Source of the DNA: Alphaproteobacteria bacterium
GTDB lineage: Bacteria; Pseudomonadota; Alphaproteobacteria; SHVV01
Direction: 5' to 3'
Length of the DNA stretch: 64,000 nucleotides
Assembly (NCBI GenBank): GCA_016869275.1
Contig: VGEO01000002.1
Location: forward strand, 1 to 64,000
This document shows, one piece after another, positions 8,908 to 21,343 of the stretch. The notes under the pieces are model-generated. The model worked only from the letters and a program-made list of their open reading frames with translations, did not search any database and had not been told where the DNA came from. The translations under genes and the position numbers were made by a program. Numbering within the stretch: the first letter of the stretch is position 1; every line of letters begins with the position of its first letter.

Positions 8908-9945
8908 ATGACCGAGAAACCGTTGTTGCAGACGTTGCGTCGGATGGGGCCGAGCCGACGGCCGTTCTGGTTTATGCGCCAAGCTGGGCGGTATCTACCG
9001 GAGTATCGGGAGGTCCGGGCCGAGGCCGGCGATTTCCTGGCGCTTTGCTACAACCCGAAGCTTGCCGCCGAGGTGACGCTGCAGCCATGGCGGCGGTTCG
9101 GAACCGATGCGGTGATCCTGTTCGCCGATATTCTGCTGGTACCCGACGCGCTGGGGCAGAAGGTCGCGTATGTCGAAGGCGATGGGCCGAGGCTCGAACC
9201 GCTTCGCGATGCCGCGGGCGTGGCGAAGTTACAGCTCGAGGGGCTGGAGCGCCGGCTGGCGCCGGTGTTCGAGACGGTCGCCAAGATCAAAGCCGGCGTC
9301 GATGAGAAGACGGCCGTGATCGGCTTTGCCGGTGCGCCGTGGACGGTTGTCGCCTATATGGTCGAGGGCGGCGGCTCGGTCCAATTTGCAGCGCCGCGGC
9401 TATGGGCGTACCGCGATCCACCGGCATTTCAAGCGCTGATCGACGTCATCGCCGAAGCAACGGTTCGCTATCTGGCCGCGCAAGTACGGGCCGGCGCCGA
9501 GGTTCTGCAACTCTTCGACACCTGGGCCGGGCTCCTCGCGGCAAGCCAGTTTCGGCAATATTGTGTCGAGCCGACACGAAAGATCGTTCGCGCGTTGAAG
9601 GCCGAATTCCCCTCGCTCCCGATCATCGGTTTCCCGAAGGGAGCAAACGCGGTACTGGGCGACTATGCCCGCGAGACGGGGGTCGATGCGATCAGCCTCG
9701 ATGTTCAGGTGCCGCCGGCGGTCGCGGCGACATTGGCGCCATCGGTTGCGCTGCAGGGTAACTTGGACCCGCTCGCTGTCGTCGCCGGTGGCGAGCGCAT
9801 GACGGGGGAAACCGGGCAAATTCTTCGTGCGATACCGGCCGCGCGCCATGTCTTCAATCTGGGCCACGGATTCTTGCCGGAAACACCGCCCGCGCACGTC
9901 GAAGCTCTGGCCAAGATGCTGCGGGAGTGGAAACAAGGCGAATGA
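8908..9945 (+). CDS. hemE: Uroporphyrinogen decarboxylase
   Basis: 345 aa; RPFWFMRQAGRYLPEYR, GFAGAPWTVVAYM, LGHGFLPETPP. Confidence 0.97.
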   Translation: MTEKPLLQTLRRMGPSRRPFWFMRQAGRYLPEYREVRAEAGDFLALCYNPKLAAEVTLQPWRRFGTDAVILFADILLVPDALGQKVAYVEGDGPRLEPLRDAAGVAKLQLEGLERRLAPVFETVAKIKAGVDEKTAVIGFAGAPWTVVAYMVEGGGSVQFAAPRLWAYRDPPAFQALIDVIAEATVRYLAAQVRAGAEVLQLFDTWAGLLAASQFRQYCVEPTRKIVRALKAEFPSLPIIGFPKGANAVLGDYARETGVDAISLDVQVPPAVAATLAPSVALQGNLDPLAVVAGGERMTGETGQILRAIPAARHVFNLGHGFLPETPPAHVEALAKMLREWKQGE

Positions 9946-10973
9946 AATTCGCCGCCGTGCTGTTGAATCTAGGAGCGCCGGATCGGCTGGCTGCGGTCGA
10001 ACCGTTTCTCGCCAACTTGTTCAGCGATCCGGCGATTATTCGATTGCCGTGGCCGGTGCGACCGCTGCTCGCGCGACTGATCGCTAAGCGGCGCGGGCCC
10101 AAAGCCCGCGCGATCTACGCGGCGATCGGCGGCGGGTCGCCGCTCCGGGCCGAGACCGAAGCCCAGGCGAACGCGCTCGAACAGGCCTTGGCCGGCGAGC
10201 GCGACCAGTGGCGCGTCTTCGTCGCGATGCGCTATTGGCATCCGATGAGCGACGCGACGGCTCGCGCCGTCGCGGCCTACGATCCTGATCGCGTCGTGCT
10301 ATTGCCGCTCTATCCGCAGTTTTCGACCACCACGACGGCATCGTCGTTCGCGTCGTGGACGAAAGCGGCTGAAGGCTGCGGCTTGAAGGCGCCGACGGGG
10401 CGAATCTGCTGCTACCCGACCGACACCGGGTGGGTCCAAGCGCAAGTCGAGGCGACGCGGGCGGCAATGACCGGGCTCGAGGGCCCGTGCCGCATTCTGT
10501 TCTCGGCGCATGGTTTGCCGGAGCAGGTCGTTGCGGCCGGCGATCCTTATCAGTGGCAGATCGAGCAGACCGCGGCCGCCGTTGCCGCACACCTCCCCGC
10601 CGAGCGGCGCGACTGGGTGGTGTGCTACCAGAGCAAGGTCGGACCACTACGCTGGATCGGTCCCTCGACCGAAAGCGAAATCGCGCGGGCGGGACGCGAT
10701 CGGGTCGCGATCGTCGTCGTGCCGATTTCCTTCGTGTCGGAACACTCCGAGACCCTGGTCGAGCTCGATCTCACCTACCGGGCATTGGCAGAGAAAGCGG
10801 GCGTTCCGGCCTATCACCGGGCACGGACGGTTGGGACGGCACCGGGTTTTATCGACGCCCTGCGCCAACTTGTGGTTCGGGCCGTAGCTTCGAATGCGAC
10901 GATTGCGGCCGGCGAGGGCAGCCGCCTTTGCCCGGGCGTTCTCGGCGGATGCATCAATATTGCGAGATCGTAA
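9942..10973 (+). CDS. hemH: Ferrochelatase
   Basis: MKFAAVLLNLGAPD..., PLYPQFSTTTTAS, LFSAHGLPE, SFVSEHSETLVELD; ATGA overlap with hemE. Confidence 0.95.
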   Translation: MKFAAVLLNLGAPDRLAAVEPFLANLFSDPAIIRLPWPVRPLLARLIAKRRGPKARAIYAAIGGGSPLRAETEAQANALEQALAGERDQWRVFVAMRYWHPMSDATARAVAAYDPDRVVLLPLYPQFSTTTTASSFASWTKAAEGCGLKAPTGRICCYPTDTGWVQAQVEATRAAMTGLEGPCRILFSAHGLPEQVVAAGDPYQWQIEQTAAAVAAHLPAERRDWVVCYQSKVGPLRWIGPSTESEIARAGRDRVAIVVVPISFVSEHSETLVELDLTYRALAEKAGVPAYHRARTVGTAPGFIDALRQLVVRAVASNATIAAGEGSRLCPGVLGGCINIARS

Positions 10974-10977
10974 CGAA

Positions 10978-11424
10978 ATGGCTTGGCTTACTGCTTTATA
11001 TCCGTGGATCAAGGCCCTCCATATCGTCGCGGTGATCGCGTGGATGGCGGGGATGCTCTATCTGCCGCGGCTGTTCGTTTACCACGCGGGCGTCCAACCC
11101 GGCTCGGAAGCGTCGGAAATGCTCAAAATCATGGAGCGGCGCCTGCTGCGAGCCATCATCAACCCCGCCATGGGCGCGACTTTCGTCCTGGGCGGGTTCC
11201 TGTTGTTGACGCCGGGCGTGGTCGCGTGGAGCTCGGGGTGGATCTGGGTCAAGCTCGGGCTGGTCTTGGCGCTCGGTGCGCTGCACGGCGTGTTTTCGCG
11301 CTGGCGGCGCGAGTTCGAAGCCGACCGCAACACGCGCCCGGCTCGCGTCTATCGCATCGCGAACGAAGTCCCGACCGCGATCCTGATCGCGATCGTGATC
11401 CTGGTCGTGGTCAAACCGTTCTAA
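10978..11424 (+). CDS. hemJ: Protoporphyrinogen oxidase HemJ (CopD-like)
   Basis: 148 aa; MAWLTALYPWIKALHIVAVIAWMAGMLYLPRLFVYH. Confidence 0.92.
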   Translation: MAWLTALYPWIKALHIVAVIAWMAGMLYLPRLFVYHAGVQPGSEASEMLKIMERRLLRAIINPAMGATFVLGGFLLLTPGVVAWSSGWIWVKLGLVLALGALHGVFSRWRREFEADRNTRPARVYRIANEVPTAILIAIVILVVVKPF

Positions 11425-11621
11425 CCCCGGTCATTGCAGCGGCCTTGTTTTGTGGGGATAGGAGGGCTATATACGTTTTAGTCGTCCTCAGCGGTATGGA
11501 CGCCACACGCCCTACCCCCGACCCTAAATGACGTCGCGGAGCCAATCCGGCTCCGAACGCCTTGCCCTCGCCAGGGCACCCCTCCATACCGCGGCCACCC
11601 CTCCTTGTTTGCGCGTGCCGC

Positions 11622-12878
11622 ATGAATCTCCTCGAACTCAAGCAAAAGACGCCCACCGAACTGTTGAGCTTCGCCGAAGAGCTCGAAGTCGAGAACGCGA
11701 GCACGCTGCGCAAGCAGGACATGATGTTCGCGATCCTGAAGCAGCTCGCCGAGAAAGACATCGAAATCTCCGGCGGCGGCGTCCTCGAAATTCTCCAGGA
11801 CGGGTTCGGGTTCCTGCGTTCGCCCGAGGCGAACTACCTGCCCGGCCCGGACGATATCTACGTGAGCCCGAGCCAGATCCGGCGCTTCGGCTTGCGCACC
11901 GGCGACACGGTCGAAGGCCAAATCCGTGCGCCCCAGGATGGCGAGCGGTACTTCGCGCTGCTCAAGGTCAATGCCATCAACTTCGAAGACCCGGAGAAGT
12001 CGCGCCACAAGGTCAATTTCGACAACCTGACGCCGCTCTATCCGGACGGGAAACTCCGGCTCGAAACCGAGAGCGGCAAGATGGCCGACCGCAGCGCGCG
12101 GGTGATCGATCTGATCGCGCCGCTCGGCAAAGGCCAACGCGGCCTGATCGTCGCGCCGCCCCGGACCGGCAAGACCGTGCTGCTGCAGAACATCGCGCAC
12201 TCGATCGAGGCCAATCATCCCGAGTGCTATTTGATCGTGCTGCTGATTGACGAGCGGCCGGAAGAAGTCACCGACATGGAGCGCTCGGTCAAGGGCGAGG
12301 TCATCAGCTCGACCTTCGACGAGCCGGCCGTACGCCATGTCCAGGTCGCGGAAATGGTGATCGAAAAAGCCAAGCGCCTGGTCGAGCACAAACGCGACGT
12401 CGTGATTTTGCTCGACTCGATCACGCGGTTGGCGCGCGCTTACAACACCGTGGTGCCGTCCTCGGGCAAGGTCCTCACCGGCGGCGTCGACGCCAACGCA
12501 CTGCAGCGGCCGAAGCGTTTCTTCGGTGCCGCCCGCAACATCGAAGAGGGCGGCTCGCTCACCATCATTGCGACTGCGCTGATCGACACCGGCAGCCGCA
12601 TGGATGAAGTCATCTTCGAAGAATTCAAAGGCACCGGTAACTCGGAAATCATCCTCGACCGCAAGCTCGCCGACAAGCGCACGTGGCCGGCAATCGACAT
12701 CGCCAAGTCCGGCACCCGCAAGGAAGAGCTCCTGGTCGACCGCGGCACCCTCGCCAAGATGTGGGTGCTGCGCCGCATCCTGTCGCCGATGGGCACGATC
12801 GACGCGATGGAGTTCCTGCTCGACAAGCTCAAGGACGCGAAGACCAACAACCAGTTCTTCGAGAACATGAACACTTGA
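11622..12878 (+). CDS. rho: Transcription termination factor Rho
   Basis: [21 protein letters not shown]..., [27 protein letters not shown]; the internal ATG at 11622 is the likely start. Confidence 0.97.
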   Translation: MNLLELKQKTPTELLSFAEELEVENASTLRKQDMMFAILKQLAEKDIEISGGGVLEILQDGFGFLRSPEANYLPGPDDIYVSPSQIRRFGLRTGDTVEGQIRAPQDGERYFALLKVNAINFEDPEKSRHKVNFDNLTPLYPDGKLRLETESGKMADRSARVIDLIAPLGKGQRGLIVAPPRTGKTVLLQNIAHSIEANHPECYLIVLLIDERPEEVTDMERSVKGEVISSTFDEPAVRHVQVAEMVIEKAKRLVEHKRDVVILLDSITRLARAYNTVVPSSGKVLTGGVDANALQRPKRFFGAARNIEEGGSLTIIATALIDTGSRMDEVIFEEFKGTGNSEIILDRKLADKRTWPAIDIAKSGTRKEELLVDRGTLAKMWVLRRILSPMGTIDAMEFLLDKLKDAKTNNQFFENMNT

Positions 12879-12919
12879 GCGCGGATCGCGCGCCGCCAGG
12901 TTCGGTTTGAAAAGCAGAA

Positions 12920-12943
12920 ACGGCCGCCCGCAAGGGCGGCCGT
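12920..12943. terminator. Stem-loop between convergent rho and quinone reductase
   Basis: ACGGCCGCCC-GCAA-GGGCGGCCGT perfect 10-bp stem; weak T-tract. Confidence 0.7.
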
Positions 12944-12970
12944 TGTCGTTCAAGCCGGGCGCGAGACGTC

Positions 12971-13945
12971 TTAGGGGATCAGGAGCGTCGAGCCGGTGGT
13001 TTGGCGGGCCTCGAGCGCGGCATGCGCCTTGGCCGCGTCCTTGAGCGGAATGCGCTGGTTGATCTCGATCTTGACCGCACCCGACTTGAGCGCCTTGAAC
13101 AGATCCTTGGCAGTGGCATCGAGATCCTCGCGCGTCCCGGCATAGTGGCCGAGGCCGGGCCGGGTGAGGAAATACGAACCGCGCGCGAGCGTGCCGACAT
13201 TGAACGGCGGCACCGGGCCCGACGACTGCCCGAACAGCACCAGCATGCCGAGCGGAGCCAGGCAATCGAGCGACTTGAGGAAGGTGTCCTTGCCGACCGA
13301 GTCGTAGACCGCCGGAACGCCCTTGCCCTTGGTGAACTCCTTGACCTTGGCGACGAAGTCCTCGGTCGAATAATTGATCGCGAGGGCGCAGCCATGGGCT
13401 TTGGCGAGTTTGGCTTTGGCCTCGGACCCGACCGTGCCGATGACCTTGGCGCCCAACGACTTGGCCCACTGGCAGGCGATCAGTCCAACGCCGCCAGCGG
13501 CGGCGTGGAACAGAATCGTATCGCCTTTCTTAATCTTGTAGGTCCGCCGCACCAGGTACTGCGCGGTCATGCCCTTCAGCATGACCGCCGCGGCGACGTC
13601 GAACGAAATGTCCTTCGGAATCTTGACCACGTGCTGGGCGGCGAGGTTGCGAACTTCGGCGTAGGCACCGAGCGGACCCAACGCATAGGCGACGCGGTCG
13701 CCTTTCTTCAGACCCTTGACCCCCTTGCCGACGGCGGCGACGACGCCGGCGCCTTCGACGCCAAGACCGGAGGGTTTGTTGGGCAGCGGATAGAGGCCGG
13801 ACCGGTAATAGCAATCGAGGTAATTGAGCCCGATCGCGCGCTGGGCGATCTGGACCTCGCCGGGACCGGGGTCGCGAACCTCAACGTCTTCCCATTTCAG
13901 GACTTCAGGCCCGCCGGGAGCGCGCAGCACGATGGACTTTGGCAT
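12971..13945 (-). CDS. NADPH:quinone oxidoreductase (zinc-independent MDR family)
   Basis: 324 aa; GLNYLDCYYRSGLYP, AAAGGVGLIACQWAKSLGAKVIGTVGS. Confidence 0.92.
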   Translation of the reverse strand: MPKSIVLRAPGGPEVLKWEDVEVRDPGPGEVQIAQRAIGLNYLDCYYRSGLYPLPNKPSGLGVEGAGVVAAVGKGVKGLKKGDRVAYALGPLGAYAEVRNLAAQHVVKIPKDISFDVAAAVMLKGMTAQYLVRRTYKIKKGDTILFHAAAGGVGLIACQWAKSLGAKVIGTVGSEAKAKLAKAHGCALAINYSTEDFVAKVKEFTKGKGVPAVYDSVGKDTFLKSLDCLAPLGMLVLFGQSSGPVPPFNVGTLARGSYFLTRPGLGHYAGTREDLDATAKDLFKALKSGAVKIEINQRIPLKDAAKAHAALEARQTTGSTLLIP

Positions 13946-13990
13946 CTCTCGTTTCTCCTCTACCCGTGCACGGAAACTACAGTTGGTCGA

Positions 13991-14788
13991 CTACGACAGG
14001 TGCTGCTTGAAGGACGTAAGCGTACGGCGATCGGCGAGATCGGCGGCGGCTCGGTCGAATTTCTGCCCCTCGGGCCGGGCGAACGCGTGGTCGACGCCGG
14101 GGTACGAATGGATCGTGACGCTCGCGTTCGACTTCAAGCCGTCCCTGATCTTGGCCTGCGCTTCTTTCGAGACGAAATGATCCTCTTCGGCGACGTGCAG
14201 CATGAGCGGATTTTGAATCCGTTTGGCCTCGGCCAACATCGCGTCGATGTTGACCCCGTAATAGCCGACCGCACAGTCGACGTTGGTGCGCGACGCCACC
14301 AGGTACGCGAGCAGTCCGCCCAAGCAATAGCCGACCCCGCCGACCAAGCCGTTGCAACCGTCGTCGGCGCGTAAATGGGCGATCGACACCGCGAGATCGG
14401 CGACGCCCTGCTCGAGATTGAAGCCCTGAAACAGCTTGAACGCCTTGTCCCACTCGGCCTGGGTGCGATCGGTGAGATTGACGTTGCGTTCCTGGCGCCA
14501 AAAGAGATCCGGGCAAAGGGCGACCAAGTTTTGTGCTGCCAGTCGGTCGCAGACCGTGCGCATCGCCGCGTTGACGCCGAAAATTTCCTGAGCGACGACG
14601 ACTCCGCCGGTCTTGACCGAGCCGGTCGGGCGCGCGAGGTAGGCCATGAATTGCCCGTCGGGGCACTTGATCATGACCTCGGTTCCCGCCACTGCTGGTG
14701 CCCCTATCATTGTTGGCGCCTGCGAACGCGGCGGTAATTTATCGTTGGCACTTTGGCTTGTCATCAAATTAGACGCGGAACGGCCCAA
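13991..14788 (-). CDS. Dienelactone hydrolase family protein
   Basis: 265 aa; VVVAQEIFGVN, VGGVGYCLGG, HSYPGVDHAFARP. Confidence 0.9.
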   Translation of the reverse strand: MGRSASNLMTSQSANDKLPPRSQAPTMIGAPAVAGTEVMIKCPDGQFMAYLARPTGSVKTGGVVVAQEIFGVNAAMRTVCDRLAAQNLVALCPDLFWRQERNVNLTDRTQAEWDKAFKLFQGFNLEQGVADLAVSIAHLRADDGCNGLVGGVGYCLGGLLAYLVASRTNVDCAVGYYGVNIDAMLAEAKRIQNPLMLHVAEEDHFVSKEAQAKIRDGLKSNASVTIHSYPGVDHAFARPEGQKFDRAAADLADRRTLTSFKQHLS

Positions 14789-14830
14789 GACCGGCCGGTT
14801 TTCCGTGTCGTTACTTTATCGAAACGATGT

Positions 14831-16873
<2,043 letters not shown>

Positions 16874-17029
16874 TCGGTGGTCCTCAGGTAAGGGAACCCG
16901 CGACCGCGTGACGGTGTCGCGGCGGGATCATGGTCGTATTCGCCTCCGGGTGCGAGCGATTTGCAACGCCGCCGGACCAAGTTGCGAGATGGTCATCGTT
17001 GCGGAGCCGCTTGTGAATCGGAGGGTCCT

Positions 17030-17410
17030 GTGACCGACGTAAAAATGGAGCGTCCCGGCGACAACAAAGCCGACGAACCGCTCTTCTACACCAAGCACGT
17101 GTTTTGCTGCCTGAACGAGCGGCCGGCGGGTCATCCGCGCGGCTGCTGCAAAGAAAAAGGCGCCGAAGCGCTGCGCAATTACATGAAAAAGAAGGTTGGC
17201 GACCTCAAGCTCGACAAGGTCCGCATCAACCAGGCGCTTTGTCTCGACCGCTGTGAACTCGGCCCCAACCTCGTCATCTATCCCGAAGGGACGTGGTACA
17301 CATTCAAGTCCGAGGCCGATATCGACGAGATCATCAAGTCCCACTTGATCGATGGAAAACGGGTCACACGCTTGATGCTGAAAGTCGACCAAAAGCTCCC
17401 CAACGCCTAA
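17030..17410 (+). CDS. (2Fe-2S) ferredoxin domain-containing protein
   Basis: GTG start with GGAGGG upstream; FYTKHVFCCLNERPAGHPRGCC, ...QALCLDRCELGPNLVIYPEG. Confidence 0.85.
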   Translation: MTDVKMERPGDNKADEPLFYTKHVFCCLNERPAGHPRGCCKEKGAEALRNYMKKKVGDLKLDKVRINQALCLDRCELGPNLVIYPEGTWYTFKSEADIDEIIKSHLIDGKRVTRLMLKVDQKLPNA

Positions 17411-17429
17411 GCCCGCGCCGTCTTCCGCA

Positions 17430-18767
17430 ACGACTATTTTCGCCCTGGCGAGTGCACCGGGGCGGGGCGGCATTGCCGTCATTCGCGTCTCGGGCGTCGG
17501 TGCCGGTGCCGCCGTTACCGCACTGACGGGTCGTGCGCCGGACGCACCCCGCTATGCGCGCCGCGCGCGCTTGCGGCGCGCCGACGGCAGCCCGCTCGAC
17601 GATGGGTTGGTCCTCTGGTTCCCGGGACCGGCAAGCTACACCGGCGAAGACGTCGCCGAGTTTCACGTCCACGGCGGTGTCGCCGTCGTGAACGCTGTGC
17701 TCGAGGCGCTGGCCGCGCTGCCGGACCACCGACTAGCGCAGCCGGGCGAGTTCACGCGCCGGGCTTTCGCCAACGGCAAGCTCGACCTTACCCAGGCCGA
17801 AGCGATCGCCGACCTGGTTCAGGCCGAAACCGACGCGCAACGGCGCCAGGCCCTGCGTCAACTCGGGGGCGAACTCCGCAAGCACTATGACCGCTGGAAA
17901 AACGACCTCGTCCGGGCCCTCGCTCACCTCGAGGCGCTAATCGACTTTCCGGACGAAGACCTCCCCGAGGCTACTTTTGAGGCGCTTCGCGCGAGTCTCG
18001 ATCGACTCGAACGCTCGATTGGCGAGCACCTTGATGACAACCGGCGGGGAGAGCGGCTCCGGTCGGGGTTCACGATCGCGATCGTGGGGCCGGCTAACGC
18101 CGGAAAATCCAGTCTCATCAATGTTGTAGCCCAAAGGGACCTCGCCATTACGGCGCCCACCCCGGGGACGACGCGCGATATTCTCGAAGCCCATCTCGAT
18201 ATCGATGGCCTTCCGGTCACGATAGTCGACACAGCCGGAATCCGCGACTCGGCCGACGCTGTCGAGCAAGAGGGAGTACGTCGAGCCTTTGGACGCGCCG
18301 AAACGGCGGACCTGAAGGTGCTGGTTCTCGACGCAACGACCGACGCCGTTCCGCCGCCGGCGCTCGCGCCGATCGTCGACCGGAACACGATCATCGTTCT
18401 GAATAAGATCGACCTCGTACCAACACCGCGCGCAGTCAGTCCGAGCGGCCCGTCTTCCCGTCTTGTCAGCGTCCGAACCGGCGAAGGGATGAGCGAGTTG
18501 ATCGCCCTGCTCGGGGGGTCGATCGCCGAACGCTATGGCCTTCGCGAAGCGCCGACCCTCACCCGCGCCCGCCACCGACGCGCGCTCGAGGCGGCCCGCG
18601 GCGCTATATCGCGCGCGCACGCGGGGTTGTCGGGGCGGGCGACACTGCCGGAGCTACCGGCGGAAGATCTACGCCTTGCCGTCCGTCACTTAGGCGAGAT
18701 AACCGGTGAGGTTGGGGTCGAAGAAATACTAGATATGGTTTTCAAAGATTTTTGTATCGGAAAGTAG
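17430..18767 (+). CDS. mnmE: tRNA modification GTPase MnmE (start codon non-canonical or uncertain; frame open from 17382)
   Basis: TTIFALASAPGRGGIAVIRVSG (conserved MnmE N-terminus) through GPANAGKSSLIN, DTAGIRDSADAVEQEGV and C-terminal CIGK. The ORF track begins only at an internal TTG (17571). Confidence 0.93.
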   Translation, partial: TTIFALASAPGRGGIAVIRVSGVGAGAAVTALTGRAPDAPRYARRARLRRADGSPLDDGLVLWFPGPASYTGEDVAEFHVHGGVAVVNAVLEALAALPDHRLAQPGEFTRRAFANGKLDLTQAEAIADLVQAETDAQRRQALRQLGGELRKHYDRWKNDLVRALAHLEALIDFPDEDLPEATFEALRASLDRLERSIGEHLDDNRRGERLRSGFTIAIVGPANAGKSSLINVVAQRDLAITAPTPGTTRDILEAHLDIDGLPVTIVDTAGIRDSADAVEQEGVRRAFGRAETADLKVLVLDATTDAVPPPALAPIVDRNTIIVLNKIDLVPTPRAVSPSGPSSRLVSVRTGEGMSELIALLGGSIAERYGLREAPTLTRARHRRALEAARGAISRAHAGLSGRATLPELPAEDLRLAVRHLGEITGEVGVEEILDMVFKDFCIGK

Positions 18768-18778
18768 TTCTAGCTAGG

Positions 18779-18794
18779 TGTTTCACGTGGAACG
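18779..18794. promoter_or_regulatory. Degenerate parS-like site
   Basis: TGTTTCACGTGGAACG, 14/16 match to TGTTTCACGTGAAACA; intergenic mnmE/mnmG. Confidence 0.65.
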
Positions 18795-18848
18795 GGTCCT
18801 GGTTCCTTCTTTGACAGGGCCTGTGTCCAACCCTAAATTCCGCGCCCA

Positions 18849-20717
18849 ATGCGCACACAGTACGACGTCATCGTAATCGGCGGCGGCCACGCCGGCTGCG
18901 AGGCCGCGGCAGCAGCGGCCCGGGTTGGCGCGCAGACACTGCTCGTCACCCACAAATTCGCCACCATCGGCGAGATGTCGTGCAACCCGGCGATCGGGGG
19001 CCTTGCAAAAGGCCACTTGGTCCGCGAGATCGACGCGCTCGACGGGCTGATGGCGCGGGTTATCGATCAGGCCGGAATTCAGTTCCGCATCCTCAATCGT
19101 CGGAAAGGGCCGGCGGTTCGGGGACCGCGGGCCCAAGCGGATCGCGCCCTTTATCGCGCGGCCATGCAAGCGGCGATTATCGGCGTTCCCGGGCTCGATG
19201 TCGTCGAATCGGCGGCCGAGGACCTGATCGTGGCGGGCGGGCGCGTCACCGCCGTCGCGCTCGGAAACGGACGGATGATCGCGGCCGGGGCGGTCGTCCT
19301 CACGACCGGGACTTTCCTCCGCGGCCTCATCCACATGGGCGAGGAAAAAACAGCGGCTGGCCGGGTCGGCGAGAAACCCGCGGTAGGCTTGGCACTCACG
19401 CTCGAATCGTTACGCTTCCGGCTCGGTCGCTTGAAGACTGGAACACCACCTCGACTAGACGGTCGAACGATCGACTGGGCCGGCCTTGACGTCCAGCCGG
19501 GGGACGATCCTCCCCCGCCCTTCTCGTTCCTGACGACGCGTATCACGACACCTCAAATCGCCTGCCACATCACGGGAACGACCCCGGCGGTCCATAAACT
19601 TATCCGCGCCAATCTTCACCGCGCGCCCATGTATTCGGGCCAGATCCAGAGCACGGGACCGCGCTACTGCCCGTCGATCGAGGACAAAGTCGTACGGTTC
19701 GCCGATCGCGAACGTCACCAGATTTTCCTTGAACCAGAAGGACTTAACGACGATACCGTTTATCCGAACGGGATTTCGACCTCGCTACCCCGCGAGGTCC
19801 AGGCCGCGGTCGTGGCGGGTATCCCGGGTCTCGAACGGGCCGTCATCAAGCGTCCCGGATATGCGATCGAATACGACTACGTCGATCCGCGCGAGCTCTA
19901 TCCTAGCCTCGAAACCAAGCGGGTCGCGGGTCTCTATTTCGCCGGCCAGATCAATGGAACGACCGGATACGAGGAAGCGGCTGGCCAAGGGCTGATGGCG
20001 GGCATCAACGCGGCCAGGGCGGTCGCGGGCGGAAGCCCGATGATTCTTGACCGGGCGGATGCCTATATCGGAGTCTTGATCGACGACCTCGTCACGAAGG
20101 GAACGCGCGAGCCCTATCGAATGTTCACCTCGCGCGCCGAATACCGGCTTTCGCTCCGGGCCGACAACGCCGACCAGCGCTTGACTGAAAAAGGCGTAGC
20201 CGCCGGGTGCGTCGGGTCCGAGCGCGCGCAGCGGAACCGCGAGAAGGTCACGTCCTTGGCCCGCGCCCGCTCGCTCATGAGCGATCTGTATCTGACCCCG
20301 AGCGAGGCGCGTCGGATCGGCCTGCAGGTCAATCTCGACGGCGTCCGGCGCTCAGCTCTCGAACTTCTTGCGGCCCCCGGCGTCACGTGGGCAACCCTGG
20401 CGTCGATCTGGCCGGTCGCGGCAACGTTCGCTCCCGATATCGCCGAGCAGATCGAAATCGATGCGCTTTATGCCGGCTACCTCGAACGTCAGGCGGCCGA
20501 CATCCGGGCGTTTCGGCGCGATGAGGACCTCACGCTGCCTTGGGACTTGGACTACGCCGGGATCGGCGGACTGTCGGCCGAGATTCGACTGAAGCTCGAC
20601 GAAGCTCGGCCGACAACGCTGGGCGCCGCCGCGCGAATTTCAGGCGTGACCCCCGCGGCCGTTACAGCCTTGCTTGCCCACGTAAAAAAGCGCACCGTCG
20701 TGGGAGCTACGGCCTGA
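18849..20717 (+). CDS. mnmG: tRNA uridine-5-carboxymethylaminomethyl modification enzyme MnmG
   Basis: 622 aa; [48 protein letters not shown]. Confidence 0.97.
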   Translation: MRTQYDVIVIGGGHAGCEAAAAAARVGAQTLLVTHKFATIGEMSCNPAIGGLAKGHLVREIDALDGLMARVIDQAGIQFRILNRRKGPAVRGPRAQADRALYRAAMQAAIIGVPGLDVVESAAEDLIVAGGRVTAVALGNGRMIAAGAVVLTTGTFLRGLIHMGEEKTAAGRVGEKPAVGLALTLESLRFRLGRLKTGTPPRLDGRTIDWAGLDVQPGDDPPPPFSFLTTRITTPQIACHITGTTPAVHKLIRANLHRAPMYSGQIQSTGPRYCPSIEDKVVRFADRERHQIFLEPEGLNDDTVYPNGISTSLPREVQAAVVAGIPGLERAVIKRPGYAIEYDYVDPRELYPSLETKRVAGLYFAGQINGTTGYEEAAGQGLMAGINAARAVAGGSPMILDRADAYIGVLIDDLVTKGTREPYRMFTSRAEYRLSLRADNADQRLTEKGVAAGCVGSERAQRNREKVTSLARARSLMSDLYLTPSEARRIGLQVNLDGVRRSALELLAAPGVTWATLASIWPVAATFAPDIAEQIEIDALYAGYLERQAADIRAFRRDEDLTLPWDLDYAGIGGLSAEIRLKLDEARPTTLGAAARISGVTPAAVTALLAHVKKRTVVGATA

Positions 20718-21343
20718 GCGACCGGGTCCTTTCGCAACAGGCGTTCGCGGATGCCGTTGGCGGTGTTTCACGTGAAACACTCGACCGGCTCGAGGTCTAC
20801 GCGGCGCTGCTGACCAAGTGGCAGGATCGGATCAATCTCGTCGGTCGATCGACCTTGGCCGACCTTTGGCGTCGCCATTTCCTGGACTCGGCCCAAGTTC
20901 TGAAGCATGTACCGGTCGACGCCTCGAGTTGGCTAGATATCGGCACGGGCGCCGGTTTTCCGGGCGTCGTGCTGGCCATCCTGGGCGCATCCGACGTTCA
21001 CTTGGTCGAAAGCGACCTGAGGAAATGCGCGTTTCTCCATGAAGTGCTGCGTGCGACAGCCACGACGGCAACCGTTCACGCGGTACGGATCGACGCTTTA
21101 GTGCCCCGCCCTTTTTCCGTCGTTACGGCTCGCGCGCTCGCGCGGCTCGGGGCCCTTATCGGGTTGGCGGCTCCGTTCCTCGGACCGAATTCGTGCTGTC
21201 TATTTCTTAAAGGTCAAGATGTTGCGCAGGAATTGACCGAAGCCCATAAATGTTGGAATATCGTTGTGGATAGGTTCAAGAGCGTAACCGATCCGAACAG
21301 CACGGTCCTACGCTTGACGGGTATCCATCATGTCAATCGATGA
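20714..21343 (+). CDS. rsmG: 16S rRNA (guanine-527-N7) methyltransferase RsmG; likely CTG start overlapping the mnmG stop
   Basis: [57 protein letters not shown]; no ATG/GTG/TTG near the N-terminus; GGGAG at 20702-20706. Confidence 0.92.
   Translation: MSDRVLSQQAFADAVGGVSRETLDRLEVYAALLTKWQDRINLVGRSTLADLWRRHFLDSAQVLKHVPVDASSWLDIGTGAGFPGVVLAILGASDVHLVESDLRKCAFLHEVLRATATTATVHAVRIDALVPRPFSVVTARALARLGALIGLAAPFLGPNSCCLFLKGQDVAQELTEAHKCWNIVVDRFKSVTDPNSTVLRLTGIHHVNR
20764..20779. promoter_or_regulatory. parS: Perfect parS centromere site
   Basis: TGTTTCACGTGAAACA, exact 16-bp palindrome, inside the rsmG coding sequence and about 0.55 kb upstream of parA. Confidence 0.95.

Noticed and set aside
11478-13469. 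663-aa minus-strand ORF opposite rho
   Set aside because: Antisense to the unambiguous rho gene; composition is out-of-frame GC-rich translation.
21265-21273. TGTGGATAG in rsmG as a DnaA box
   Set aside because: 8/9 match but isolated within coding sequence; no cluster of boxes.
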